Positions 1 to 8,785 of a DNA stretch of 64,000 bases are shown here, one piece after another; the stretch's first letter is position 1, and every line of letters starts with the position of its first letter. The notes under the pieces are model-generated. The model was not told where the DNA came from. It saw only the letters and a program-made list of their open reading frames with translations, and made no database searches. The stretch comes from Pseudomonas tensinigenes (GTDB lineage: Bacteria > Pseudomonadota > Gammaproteobacteria > Pseudomonadales > Pseudomonadaceae): the NCBI RefSeq assembly GCF_014268445.2, contig NZ_CP077089.1, positions 5,067,501 through 5,131,500 on the forward strand, written 5' to 3'. Both the position numbers and the translations under genes were made by a program.

Positions 1-2361
1 GAAGCCCTGGTGTCCATCGACATCAACTCGGCGCGCGCCACCAAAGGCAGCGACATCGAAGAAACCGCTCTGCAGACCAACCTTGAAGCCGCCGAAGAAA
101 TCGCCCGTCAGTTGCGCCTGCGCGACATCGGCGGCCTGATCGTCATCGACTTCATCGACATGACCCCTGCCAAGAACCAGCGCGCCGTGGAAGAGAAAGT
201 CCGCGAATGCCTGGAAGCCGACCGCGCCCGCGTGCAGATCGGCCGCATCTCGCGCTTCGGCCTGCTGGAAATGTCCCGTCAGCGCCTGCGTCCATCCCTG
301 GGCGAAAGCAGCGGCATCGTCTGCCCGCGTTGCAACGGCACCGGCATCATCCGTGACGTTGAATCGCTGTCGCTGGCGATCCTGCGCCTGATCGAAGAAG
401 AAGCCCTGAAAGACCGCACCGCAGAAGTCCGCGCCCAAGTGCCGATTCCGGTCGCAGCCTTCCTGCTCAACGAAAAACGCAACTCGATCACCAAGATCGA
501 ACTGCGCACCCGTGCCCGCATCATCATTCTGCCGAACGATCACCTCGAAACGCCGCACTTCGAAGTTCAGCGTCTGCGTGATGACAGCCCGGAAGCCGCG
601 ACCAACCAGTCCAGCTACGAAATCGCTGCTGCCGCTGCCGAAGTCGAAGAAGTCCAGCCAGCCGCCGCGACCCGCACCCTGGTTCGCCAGGAAGCCGCGG
701 TCAAGACTGCTCCGGCCCGTGCCAACGCTCCGGTTCCGACCGAAGTCGCCGCACCTGCCGCTCCGGCACCGGCTCCAGTTGCTGCACCAGAGCCAAGCCT
801 GTTCAAAGGCCTGGTGAAATCGCTGGTCAGCCTGTTCGCCACCAAAGAAGAGCCAGCCGCTCCGGTTGTGGTTGAAAAACCAGCCAGCGAACGTCCGGCC
901 CGTAATGAAGAGCGTCGCAACGGTCGTCAGCAGAGCCGTAACCGTAACGGTCGCCGCGATGAAGAACGCAAGCCGCGCGAAGAACGTGCGCCACGTGAAG
1001 AACGCGCCCCGCGTGAGCCGCGTGAAGAGCGTGCTCCACGTGAAGCCCGTGAAGTTCGCGAGCCTCGTGAAGCCCGTACCGAAGCTGCACCGGCCGCTCG
1101 TGAAGAACGCGCGCCACGTGCACCGCGTGAAGAACGTGCACCGCGTGCTCCGCGTGAAGATCGCAAGCCACGTGGCGAGCGTGAAGAGCGTGTACGTGAA
1201 CTGCGCGAGCCACTGGACGCCGCTCCAGTGACTGCAGACACCGCAGCCGTTACCGCTGAAGAGCGTCCGGCCCGTCAGCCACGTGAAGAGCGCGCACCGC
1301 GTCCGCCGCGTGAAGAGCGTCAACCGCGCGCCGAACAGGCCGCTGCTGCCGTCGCTGAAGAAGAAGTGAACAGCAACGAAGAGCAACTGCCGGAAGACGG
1401 TTCGGAGAACGCCGAAGGCGATCGTCCACGTCGTCGTTCGCGCGGTCAGCGTCGTCGCAGCAACCGTCGTGAGCGTCAGCGTGATGCCAACGGCAACGTG
1501 ATCGAAGGTTCGGAAGAATCCGAAGCCGGCGAAAACGCTGAAGAGCCAAGCACTGCCGATCTGGCTGCTGGCCTGGCTGTCACCGCCGCTGTTGCCAGCA
1601 GCGTGATCAGCGCTCCGGCCGAAGCTCAAGCCCACGAGCAAGCAGAACGCGCAACCGCTGCTGTGCAGGAAACTGCGGCAGTGGAAGCGCCGGTTGTTGA
1701 AGCCACTACGCCAGTTGAAGTAGTTGCTGCTCCGGAAGTCGAGGTGGCTCCGGTTCAGGAAACGCTGCCTCAGGTTGAGCCTGCACCAGCCGTGGTTGCC
1801 GAGCCGGCTGTTGAAACCGTCGCTGAAACCGTGACCGAAACCGTGCGTGAAGTTCGCGAAGAGCAGACCGCTTTCAACTGGGTTGCCGAGCCGGCTGTTG
1901 CTGAAACACCAGCGCCAGTGGTTGAAGCACCGGTTGTTGAAAAGCCAGTGGTCGAAGCGCCTGCGGTAGAAGCTCCTGTGGTTGAAGAGAGCAAAGTTGC
2001 CGAGCCAGTGGTCGTTGCTGAACCAGCACCGGTTGTCGAAGCACCTGTCGTTGCCGAAGCGCCAGCTCCAGTGGTTGAAGCACCGGCTCCAGTCAGCGCC
2101 CTGACGCCAAGCGGCCGCGCGCCAAACGACCCGCGTGAAGTGCGTCGTCGCAAGCGTGAAGAAGAGCGTCTGCAGAAGGAAGCCGAACTGGCCGCCGCTG
2201 CTGCTCCTGTTGCTGAAGTGGTCGAGGCAGCGCCTGCCCCGGTCGCTGAAGAAGCGGTTGTCGAAGCGGTGATTGCTGAAGCACCACGCTCCGTTCAGGA
2301 CGCGGTCGAGCAACACCAGGAGGCCGAGGAAAAAGAGCACGAGCCTAAACCACTCGTGTAA
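1..2361 (+). CDS. rne: Ribonuclease E, C-terminal part (5' end outside window)
   Basis: The open frame runs in from the left edge, so the S1 domain and most of the catalytic N-terminus lie outside. What remains begins at the DNase I-like subdomain: the SIDIN motif at nt 13-27 and the DFIDM motif near nt 148-162 carry the metal-binding aspartates of the RNase E/G family. The CPRCNGTG zinc-link motif, which joins two protomers, starts at nt 322. From about nt 600 the protein is low-complexity: an Arg/Glu-rich block built on repeated APREER/PREERAP units (nt 960-1330), a second [10 protein letters not shown] patch (nt 1425-1480), then Ala/Val/Glu/Pro repeats to the end. In the family such tails are the degradosome scaffold and RNA-binding region, and they vary between species. 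The call is secure; partner-binding motifs in the tail cannot be assigned by eye. Confidence 0.97.
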   Translation, partial: EALVSIDINSARATKGSDIEETALQTNLEAAEEIARQLRLRDIGGLIVIDFIDMTPAKNQRAVEEKVRECLEADRARVQIGRISRFGLLEMSRQRLRPSLGESSGIVCPRCNGTGIIRDVESLSLAILRLIEEEALKDRTAEVRAQVPIPVAAFLLNEKRNSITKIELRTRARIIILPNDHLETPHFEVQRLRDDSPEAATNQSSYEIAAAAAEVEEVQPAAATRTLVRQEAAVKTAPARANAPVPTEVAAPAAPAPAPVAAPEPSLFKGLVKSLVSLFATKEEPAAPVVVEKPASERPARNEERRNGRQQSRNRNGRRDEERKPREERAPREERAPREPREERAPREAREVREPREARTEAAPAAREERAPRAPREERAPRAPREDRKPRGEREERVRELREPLDAAPVTADTAAVTAEERPARQPREERAPRPPREERQPRAEQAAAAVAEEEVNSNEEQLPEDGSENAEGDRPRRRSRGQRRRSNRRERQRDANGNVIEGSEESEAGENAEEPSTADLAAGLAVTAAVASSVISAPAEAQAHEQAERATAAVQETAAVEAPVVEATTPVEVVAAPEVEVAPVQETLPQVEPAPAVVAEPAVETVAETVTETVREVREEQTAFNWVAEPAVAETPAPVVEAPVVEKPVVEAPAVEAPVVEESKVAEPVVVAEPAPVVEAPVVAEAPAPVVEAPAPVSALTPSGRAPNDPREVRRRKREEERLQKEAELAAAAAPVAEVVEAAPAPVAEEAVVEAVIAEAPRSVQDAVEQHQEAEEKEHEPKPLV

Positions 2362-2376
2362 TTTCCAAAGCCGTTA

Positions 2377-2415
2377 AAAAGCCCCGCCCGGTGAAAGCCT
2401 GGCGGGGCTTTTTTA
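2377..2415 (+). terminator. Rho-independent terminator after rne
   Basis: A GCCCCGCC / GGCGGGGC stem with a short loop is followed by a run of six T residues, 20 bp after the rne stop codon. The preceding A-run makes it potentially active on both strands. Confidence 0.85.
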
Positions 2416-2450
2416 TGCATCGAATTTTTGTGGTGGATTCTAGATCCAAC

Positions 2451-2608
2451 CCCCTCACCCCAGCCCTCTCCCCACGGGGCGAGGGGGAAAGGGAGCCGAT
2501 CTCCGTGTGCTTCAAGGCCGGAGTTCGACTCGAAGTTTCAGGTCGGTGTACCTTGAAAGAACACCTCGGTCAGTCCCCTCTCCCTCTGGGAGAGGGTTAG
2601 GGTGAGGG
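2451..2608. repeat. Paired-arm intergenic repeat, copy 1
   Basis: The element begins CCCCTCACCCCAGCCCTCTC and ends GAGAGGGTTAGGGTGAGGG, so its two ends are roughly inverted copies of each other. Each end also holds its own small hairpin (CTCTCC...GGGAGAG type). The core contains a GGTCGGTGTACC-like stretch. The same arrangement recurs at 41872-42032, and a derivative forms the tandem array at 37041. It fills most of the 269-bp gap between rne and the next gene. Short forward ORFs through it are not credible genes. Confidence 0.8.
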
Positions 2609-2630
2609 CTTCTAAGGATTCACACAGATC

Positions 2631-3227
2631 TCAAGACGAGGCAAAAACCAAAGCCTCAGGCACATCGATATCCCACAGCACACCTGGGTCATCGACGGCA
2701 ATCTCCACCACCCTACCCTGCTTGAACAAAGGCCGAGCCCCACGATCGCCGCTCAACCCCTGCAACCCCAAACCAAACGACCGCCCAAACCCCACCGGAT
2801 GGCCAAACTCGCCATCCTGCACCGGCACGCTCACCGCATCATCTGCAATGGCCGCGACCACCCGCTCAATCGTCGACGACAGGATAAACGGCATGTCTCC
2901 AAGCACAATCAACCAGCCATCGGCGTCCGTACAAGCGGCGACACCAGCGGCAATGCTGTCACCCATCCCGGTCGACTCGATCGAGACCACGTCACAGCCA
3001 TAAGCCTGCGCCATGCGCATCGCCTGTGGCCGCGCCTCAGTCGCCACCAACAGACGCTTATCAAGATCGGCCGGCAGATTCACCAACACCTGCTCGATCA
3101 CCGAACGCACCGCGCCATCACGCCCGGTGCAGTCCGCCAGCAACTTGTCTTTGTCGGCACCTGCCACCTGGCGAAAGCGGCTGCCCTCGCCTGCAGCCAG
3201 CACAATTACCGCAATGGATCGACTCAT
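2631..3227 (-). CDS. MocA-like molybdenum cofactor cytidylyltransferase (NTP transferase family)
   Basis: This 198-residue protein has the MobA/MocA nucleotidyltransferase layout: the LAAGEGSRF nucleotide-binding loop at residues 10-18, lysines in the KDKLL segment near 26-28, a GDMPF metal/nucleotide motif at 110-114, HPVGF at 143-147, GDRGAR at 160-165 and a terminal DIDVPE. In the family it converts Mo-molybdopterin to the cytosine dinucleotide form used by xanthine dehydrogenase-type enzymes. Its ATG overlaps the stop of the XdhC gene by four bases (ATGA), and it closes the molybdenum hydroxylase operon that starts near 6998, which fits delivery of cofactor to that enzyme. A FAD- or sugar-specific role is possible for this fold but does not suit the context. 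Confidence 0.85.
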   Translation of the reverse strand: MSRSIAVIVLAAGEGSRFRQVAGADKDKLLADCTGRDGAVRSVIEQVLVNLPADLDKRLLVATEARPQAMRMAQAYGCDVVSIESTGMGDSIAAGVAACTDADGWLIVLGDMPFILSSTIERVVAAIADDAVSVPVQDGEFGHPVGFGRSFGLGLQGLSGDRGARPLFKQGRVVEIAVDDPGVLWDIDVPEALVFASS

Positions 3228-4204
3228 GCGTCCTCCAGTGTTTTCTTCTGCTTCAGCTCGACACCGTTCTTGATCGCGACGATCTCTGCCAGCAAGGACA
3301 AGGCAATTTCCGCCGGCGAATGACTGCCAATGTGCAAACCGATCGGACCATGCAGCCGACCGATCGCCTGTACCGACAAGCCTAGCTGAGCGAGATTTTC
3401 CCGGCGCTTCTGGCTGTTGACTCGAGAGCCGAGAGCGCCGACATAGAAGGCCGGAGAATCAAGCGCCGTGAGCAGCGCCATGTCATCCAGACGCGGATCG
3501 TGAGTCAACGCGACAATTGCTGTGCGCTCATCGGTCTGGATGCTCAACACCGCGTCATCCGGCATGCCCGGGACGAAGCGACCGTGATGCTCTTCCCAGC
3601 CGTAGACAAACTCGGTACGCGGGTCGCAGATCAGCACTTCGAAATCCAGCAGTCGCGCCATGTCCGCGACGTAGCGCGACAACTGGCCTGCGCCGATCAA
3701 CAGCAGACGCCAGCGCGGACCGTAAATGGCGCGCAGGGTTTTGCCATCGAATTCCAGCGCATCGCTTTTGCTCGCTGGTGACAGAAGCACTTCACCGGTG
3801 TCGATGTTCAATTCGCGAGCGACAATCTCGTGGGCCTCGCAACGGGCCAGCAATTCAGCGACCCACGCCGGATCGCCAACGCGCTCTTCGGTCAGGCGCA
3901 ACGTACCGCCGCAAGGCAAGCCAAAGCGCGCCGCCTCCTCTCGCGTGACGCCATAAGTAATCAACTGCACCGGCGGCCCGTCGGTGGCGATGCGGCCGTC
4001 GTGCAGACGGGCGATCAAGTCATCCTCGACACACCCGCCCGACACCGAACCAATCACCACGCCATCCTCGCGCAACGCCAACATGGCGCCAGGCGCACGC
4101 GGCGCCGTGCCCCAGGTCTGCACCACGCTGAACAGCACCACCCGCTGTCCGGCGCGGCGCCACTCGAGGACACTGCGCAGGACGTTGAGGTCGACGCTGT
4201 CCAT
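3224..4204 (-). CDS. XdhC/CoxI family molybdenum hydroxylase maturation factor
   Basis: The 326-residue protein has the family's two parts. The N-terminal XdhC/CoxI region has the conserved SGGCVE motif (residues 55-60, Cys58). A C-terminal Rossmann-type domain opens with LLLIGAGQLSRYVA near residue 166. Known members bind and sulfurate or insert the molybdenum cofactor into xanthine dehydrogenase-like enzymes and do not catalyse substrate turnover. The gene starts inside the stop of the molybdopterin subunit (TGATG overlap) and ends in an ATGA overlap with the MocA-like gene, so translation of the four genes is probably coupled. Confidence 0.9.
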   Translation of the reverse strand: MDSVDLNVLRSVLEWRRAGQRVVLFSVVQTWGTAPRAPGAMLALREDGVVIGSVSGGCVEDDLIARLHDGRIATDGPPVQLITYGVTREEAARFGLPCGGTLRLTEERVGDPAWVAELLARCEAHEIVARELNIDTGEVLLSPASKSDALEFDGKTLRAIYGPRWRLLLIGAGQLSRYVADMARLLDFEVLICDPRTEFVYGWEEHHGRFVPGMPDDAVLSIQTDERTAIVALTHDPRLDDMALLTALDSPAFYVGALGSRVNSQKRRENLAQLGLSVQAIGRLHGPIGLHIGSHSPAEIALSLLAEIVAIKNGVELKQKKTLEDA

Positions 4205-6525
4205 CAGGCCTCCGCCTTCTGCCAGCCCTGCAACTGATAGCGCACCGGCAGGTTGCGAATACGCTTGCCGGTGGCGGCGAAGATCGCGTTACACAAGGCC
4301 GGAGCAATCGGTGGCACGCCCGGTTCGCCGACACCGCCCAAGGGCACGTCGCCCGGTGGCGTCACCAGATGCACGGCGACTTCCTTCGGTGCCAGCGACA
4401 TGCGCGCCACTTCGTACATGTGGAAATTGTCCTGCTGCACTTTGCCGTCCTTGAAGCTGATTTCCCCCAGCACGGCATTGCCCAGGCCCATCACACAAGC
4501 GCCTTCGAACTGCGAGCGAATGCGCTCGGGGTTGATCTGCGGCCCGCAATCGACGGCAATATCAGCCTTGTGGACGATCAGCGTGCCGTCGTCTTTGACC
4601 TCGACTTCAATCACCGCTGCCACATAGGTGACGAAGCTGTAGTGCACCGCCAGGCCAAGACCCCGACCCTTAGGCAGTTTGCGCCCCCAACCGGCAGCCT
4701 TGGCGGCAGTTTCCAGCACGGTGCGCATGCGTCCGGTGTCGATCGGGTACCGCTCGGGAGATTCACCGTAGTTCCACTCTTCGCTCAAGGTACGCGGGTC
4801 GATCTGCCGGTCCGCGCCGAGCAGTTTGATCTGGTACTTGAGCGGATCTTCGCCGGCCTTGTGTGCCAGCTCATCGACGAAACTCTGGATCGCGAAACCG
4901 TGGGGAATGTTCGACACCGAGCGATACCAGCCAACCCGCGTGTGCACGGACGCCTCGGGGTTTTCCAGGCGCACATTGGGAATCGCGTAGGCCATGTTGG
5001 TGAAACCCATGCCCAGCTCGAATGCTGCTTCATGGTTCATGCCCGGCGCGAACAACGCAGTGATGCTCGGTGCCACGGTCCGATGCAACCAGCCGGACGG
5101 CATGCCGTCCTTGCCGACGCCAGCCTTCAAATACTCGGCGGACACGGTGTGGAAATACGAGTTGTGGATGTCATCCTCACGCGTCCACTGCACCCGCACG
5201 GCTTTGCCGGGAAACTCTTTGGCGAGAATCGCTGCTTCAACGACGAAGTCCGGTTTCGATTTGCGGCCGAAACCACCGCCAAGCAAGGTGACGTTGAAGG
5301 TGACATTGTCGAACGGCAGCCCAAGACGCTCGGCAATGCGCTCGCGGGTGACTTGCGGCGCCTGACTCGGCGCCCACGCTTCGCAAACGCCGTCCTTGTA
5401 ACGGGCGATGGCGACCATTGGCTCCATCGGCGACTGTGCCAGATGCGGCAGATAGTACGACGCTTCGAGCGTACTCGCGGCGCCGCTCAGGGCCTTGTCG
5501 ATATCGCCGGTGTTGCGCACCACTTTGCCGGGTTTCAGCGAGGCGGCTTCCAGTTCCTTGCGATAAGCAATCGAGTCGTAACTGGCGTTCGGGCCGTCAT
5601 CCCATTCGATTTTCAGCGCTTCGCGGCCCTTGATCGCCGCCCAGGTATTGCTGGCGACGACTGCCACGCCACCCAACGGCTGAAACTCCGAAGGCAGCGG
5701 CCGACTTTCGATCTGCAGCACTTTGAGCACGCCGGGGACTTTCAGTGCGGCGCTGTCATCCACTGATTTGACCTTGCCGCCGTAAACCGCCGGACGGGCG
5801 ATGGTCGCGTACAACATGCCATCGAAATGCACATCGGCGCCAAACACCGCACGACCGTTGACGATGTCGGCGCCGTCGATGGCTTTGCTGCCTTCCTTGC
5901 CGATGTAGCGAAACTCCGACGGCTGCTTGAGGCGCAGACTGTCACGCGCTGGTACTGGCAACGCACTGGCTGCGGCGGCGAGTTCGCCATAGCCGAGCTC
6001 ACGACCGGACGGTTTATGGATGACTTTGTGCAACTGCGCGTGGCATTCGCCGACCGGCACTTTCCACTGCGCGGCCGCCGCTTGTTCGAGCATCGTCCGC
6101 GCCGCCGCGCCGCAACGCCGCATCGGCTCGTACCAGTGACGCATGCTGCGCGAGCCGTCGGTATCCTGATTGCCGAAGCGAACTTCATCACCCGGCGCCT
6201 GCTGCACTTTGACCTGGGCCCAGTCGGCTTCCAGCTCATCGGCAACGACCATGGTCAGACTGGTGCGCACGCCCTGGCCCATCTCGGAACGGTTGCACAC
6301 CACGGTGACCGTGCCGTCGGCGGCGATGCTGACGTAGACCTTCGGATCATCAATCCAGCCGTTGGGCATGCCGTCGGCGCCGAACTGTTTCGGTTTTTCT
6401 TCGGCCAACGCATCCTGCCAGCCCCAACTCGCCGCCAGCACCAGCGCACCGGTGGCGCCGACGCCCTTGAGGAAACCGCGACGACTCAAATTGCCAAGGG
6501 CGAAATCATTCGGAAGTCGGCTCAT
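4204..6525 (-). CDS. Xanthine dehydrogenase-family molybdopterin-binding subunit, IorB-like, Tat-exported
   Basis: This is a 773-residue large subunit of an isoquinoline 1-oxidoreductase/aldehyde dehydrogenase-type molybdenum hydroxylase. The N-terminus carries a twin-arginine signal (SRRGFLKG, Arg15-Arg16, then a hydrophobic Ala/Leu stretch), so the enzyme is expected in the periplasm. The protein has internal GGGFGRK and GGVGEPG motifs; Glu734 in the latter is the expected catalytic base that activates the metal-bound water. It pairs with the (2Fe-2S) subunit upstream (ATGA overlap). No cytochrome c subunit gene is adjacent, so the electron acceptor is unknown. The substrate (N-heterocycle, aldehyde or other) cannot be read from the sequence. 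Confidence 0.9.
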   Translation of the reverse strand: MSRLPNDFALGNLSRRGFLKGVGATGALVLAASWGWQDALAEEKPKQFGADGMPNGWIDDPKVYVSIAADGTVTVVCNRSEMGQGVRTSLTMVVADELEADWAQVKVQQAPGDEVRFGNQDTDGSRSMRHWYEPMRRCGAAARTMLEQAAAAQWKVPVGECHAQLHKVIHKPSGRELGYGELAAAASALPVPARDSLRLKQPSEFRYIGKEGSKAIDGADIVNGRAVFGADVHFDGMLYATIARPAVYGGKVKSVDDSAALKVPGVLKVLQIESRPLPSEFQPLGGVAVVASNTWAAIKGREALKIEWDDGPNASYDSIAYRKELEAASLKPGKVVRNTGDIDKALSGAASTLEASYYLPHLAQSPMEPMVAIARYKDGVCEAWAPSQAPQVTRERIAERLGLPFDNVTFNVTLLGGGFGRKSKPDFVVEAAILAKEFPGKAVRVQWTREDDIHNSYFHTVSAEYLKAGVGKDGMPSGWLHRTVAPSITALFAPGMNHEAAFELGMGFTNMAYAIPNVRLENPEASVHTRVGWYRSVSNIPHGFAIQSFVDELAHKAGEDPLKYQIKLLGADRQIDPRTLSEEWNYGESPERYPIDTGRMRTVLETAAKAAGWGRKLPKGRGLGLAVHYSFVTYVAAVIEVEVKDDGTLIVHKADIAVDCGPQINPERIRSQFEGACVMGLGNAVLGEISFKDGKVQQDNFHMYEVARMSLAPKEVAVHLVTPPGDVPLGGVGEPGVPPIAPALCNAIFAATGKRIRNLPVRYQLQGWQKAEA

Positions 6526-6992
6526 GCTTTCGCCTCCTTCAGATGCGTGGACGCCTGACGGATAGCGGTTTTGATCCGGTTATAGGTGCCGCAGCGGCAA
6601 ATGTTGCCGACCATGGCTTCTTCGATCTGCTCGTCGCTCGGATTCGGATTGGTCTTGAGCAATGCAGTGGCCGACATGATTTGCCCGCCCTGACAGAAAC
6701 CGCATTGCGCTACAGCCGTGTCGAGCCAGGCTTGCTGGACCACCTGGCCGACCGGGTCAGCGTGCAGGTTGTCGATGGTGGTGACGTTCTGGCCGACCAC
6801 CGAACCGATCGGCGTGATGCAACTGCGCGCCGGCAAGCCATCGATATGAATGGTGCACGCGCCGCACAGACCCATGCCGCAGCCGAATTTGGTGCCGTTG
6901 TAACCGGCGACATCACGAATCGCCCACAACAGCGGCATGTCTTCAGTGACATCGAGGGGATGGTTTTGACCGTTGAGTTTCAGGGTAATCAT
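6522..6992 (-). CDS. (2Fe-2S)-binding small subunit of molybdenum hydroxylase, IorA-like
   Basis: With the ATG at 6992 the protein is 156 residues. The plant-type ferredoxin domain holds the first cluster (Cys38, Cys43, Cys46, Cys58). The C-terminal helical domain holds the second cluster (CGFC at 97-100 and CRC at 132-134). This two-cluster form passes electrons from the molybdenum centre in this enzyme family. An in-frame GTG two codons upstream (6998) is an alternative start, but MITLKLNGQ is the usual family N-terminus. It is first in the operon, so the promoter should lie between 6993 and about 7180. Confidence 0.9.
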   Translation of the reverse strand: MITLKLNGQNHPLDVTEDMPLLWAIRDVAGYNGTKFGCGMGLCGACTIHIDGLPARSCITPIGSVVGQNVTTIDNLHADPVGQVVQQAWLDTAVAQCGFCQGGQIMSATALLKTNPNPSDEQIEEAMVGNICRCGTYNRIKTAIRQASTHLKEAKA

Positions 6993-7304
6993 GGGCACGC
7001 CCGCATATTTTTAGTGGTTATGGGGTCGAGCAATCTGCCGCCATTGAATCGGCGGTGGTTCACGCAGATCGACTCAGGCTAATCAGGCTCTCTTGTGCCG
7101 ACGCGAACGTCTGCACCGGGCCTTTGGTGGAGCAAATAACGGTTATCGTTAGCTCGCTAAGTTAACCCAGCATTAACGAAAAAGCCCTGCTGAGACAGGG
7201 CTTTTCAGTTATGAGCTTTTAGCTACAAGCTGCAAGTAAATGCAGTAGCTGGCTCACCATCAAGATTGTAGCTTGCTGCTAGAAGCTTGAAGCTCGCCGC
7301 TGCT
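6993..7304. other. Intergenic region upstream of the molybdenum hydroxylase operon
   Basis: About 310 bp without a gene. It must contain the promoter of the operon reading left. A short inverted repeat, TAACG-GTTAT-CGTTA, sits at 7137-7151 and could be an operator, though I cannot link it to a regulator. The right half holds the murB-side terminator and an AGCTTGAAGC-type degenerate repeat (about 7207-7290) with several AGCTT/AAGCT words. Confidence 0.5.
7177..7206 (-). terminator. Rho-independent terminator downstream of murB
   Basis: AAAAAGCCCTG-ctgaga-CAGGGCTTTT forms a clean stem flanked by A and T runs. It lies about 100 bp beyond the murB stop and could act in either direction. Confidence 0.7.
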
Positions 7305-8324
7305 TCAATACCGATTGGGCTCCATTTCCAGCTCGACATTGAAACGTTCGGCAATGTCTTTCTGGATGCGTTGCGCCAGATCGAGCAATTGCAGACCGGT
7401 CGCGGCGCCGTAGTTGACCAACACCAGCGCCTGCAATTTATGCACGCCGGCATCGGCCTCACGGAAACCTTTCCAGCCGGCGCGCTCGATCAACCAGCCA
7501 GCAGCCAGTTTCATCTGCCCGTCCGGTTGCGCGTATGCCACCACGTCCGGGTGCTGCGTTTTGATTTGCGCGACGACGGCCGCCGATACCAGCGGATTCT
7601 TGAAGAAGCTGCCGGCATTGCCGAGCACCGTCGGGTCCGGCAGTTTTTCACTGCGGATGCTGCAAATCGCGCGACTGACATCGGTCGGCGTCGGCTGCTC
7701 GATGCCCTGCTCGGTCAGGCGCTGGCGCACCGGGCCGTATTCCAGATGCAGGTGCGCGACGCGATCCAGTTTGAAGCGCACGCGCAGAATCAACCAACGC
7801 CCAGGCTGCTGCTTGAACAGGCTGTCGCGGTAGGCGAAGTTGCATTCTTCGAGTGTAAAGTCGCGTAGTTCGCCGGTCTGGCGATCCAGCGCGGTGAGCC
7901 CGGCAAATACATCCTTGATCTCGACACCGTAGGCACCGATGTTCTGCATTGGCGCAGCGCCGACGGTGCCGGGAATCAGGCTGAGGTTTTCCAGTCCGGA
8001 AAAACCCTGCGCCAGCGTGTATTGCACAAACGGATGCCAAGGCTCGCCGGCTTCAGCTTCGATCACCACACGGTCGCCGTCATCGCTGATCACGCGGATG
8101 CCACGGGTGGCCATGCGCAGCACCAACGCCGCAATGTCGGCAGTCAGCAGCAAATTGCTGCCACCACCGATCACCAGCAACGGCACGTCGTGCTCGGTGG
8201 CATACGCCAGCGCTTCACGGACATCGGCATCGCTGTGAGCTTCGGCGAACAGTTGCGCGCGCACATCCACGCCAAAACTGTTGAACGGTTTCAGGGAAAC
8301 CTGCGGTTGCACCTGCAAACTCAT
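7305..8324 (-). CDS. murB: UDP-N-acetylenolpyruvoylglucosamine reductase
   Basis: MurB reduces UDP-GlcNAc-enolpyruvate to UDP-MurNAc with NADPH and FAD, the second committed step of peptidoglycan precursor synthesis in the cytoplasm. At 339 residues it has the usual Pseudomonas length. Visible are the FAD-binding GGGSNLLL (53-60), LIPGTVGAAPMQNIGAYG (116-133) and the active-site GNAGSFFKNP with the proton-donating Ser239. The chosen ATG at 8324 overlaps the stop of the phosphatase gene (ATGA); the open frame continues 12 codons further upstream but that part lies inside the phosphatase gene. It is the last gene of the exbB-to-murB operon. Confidence 0.96.
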   Translation of the reverse strand: MSLQVQPQVSLKPFNSFGVDVRAQLFAEAHSDADVREALAYATEHDVPLLVIGGGSNLLLTADIAALVLRMATRGIRVISDDGDRVVIEAEAGEPWHPFVQYTLAQGFSGLENLSLIPGTVGAAPMQNIGAYGVEIKDVFAGLTALDRQTGELRDFTLEECNFAYRDSLFKQQPGRWLILRVRFKLDRVAHLHLEYGPVRQRLTEQGIEQPTPTDVSRAICSIRSEKLPDPTVLGNAGSFFKNPLVSAAVVAQIKTQHPDVVAYAQPDGQMKLAAGWLIERAGWKGFREADAGVHKLQALVLVNYGAATGLQLLDLAQRIQKDIAERFNVELEMEPNRY

Positions 8325-8785
8325 AACCGGCCCTTCACTTCGATCAACAATTGGTCGCAAGCCGCTTCGATCAGATCCAGCACCTGCTCGAAACCCTGAT
8401 CGCCGTCGTAATACGGATCCGGCACTTCATCGACCAGCCCGGCATAGCGGCGCAGAAACAGGTCCAGCTCGGCTTTACCGGTGGACGGCTGCAACGCCTT
8501 GAGGTTGCGCAGGTTACTGTTGTCCATCGCCAAAATCAGGTCATAACTGGCGAAATCGGCACGGCTGACCTGCTGCGCGCGTTGCGCCGACAGGTCATAG
8601 CCGCGAACTCTGGCGGCGGCCTGGCTGCGTTTGTCCGGCGGGTTGCCGACATGCCAGTCACCGGTGCCGGCGGAGGCCACTTCGACCTGATCGGCCAGCC
8701 CCGCTTCACGCAGTTTGTGCCGCAACACGCCTTCAGCGGTGGGCGAACGGCAAATGTTGCCCAGGCACACAAACAGAACGCGCAT
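8321..8785 (-). CDS. Low-molecular-weight protein tyrosine phosphatase
   Basis: A 154-residue protein with the family's P-loop CLGNICRSP at residues 7-15 (nucleophile Cys7, Arg13) and the general-acid DPYYDG motif at 123-128 (Asp123). Such phosphatases in proteobacteria remove phosphate from tyrosine kinases and related proteins; an adjacent tyrosine kinase is not present, so the target is unknown. The ATG overlaps the kdsB stop by one base (TGATG), and the gene ends in an ATGA overlap with murB. The same kdsB-phosphatase-murB order occurs in P. aeruginosa. Confidence 0.93.
   Translation of the reverse strand: MRVLFVCLGNICRSPTAEGVLRHKLREAGLADQVEVASAGTGDWHVGNPPDKRSQAAARVRGYDLSAQRAQQVSRADFASYDLILAMDNSNLRNLKALQPSTGKAELDLFLRRYAGLVDEVPDPYYDGDQGFEQVLDLIEAACDQLLIEVKGRL

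Noticed and set aside
927..1241. Long antisense ORFs opposite the rne tail
   Set aside because: They are shadows of the Arg/Ala-rich repetitive rne frame in GC-rich DNA.
2391..3003. Forward ORFs across the paired-arm repeat and opposite the MocA-like gene
   Set aside because: They lie in the repeat or mirror a well-supported minus-strand gene.
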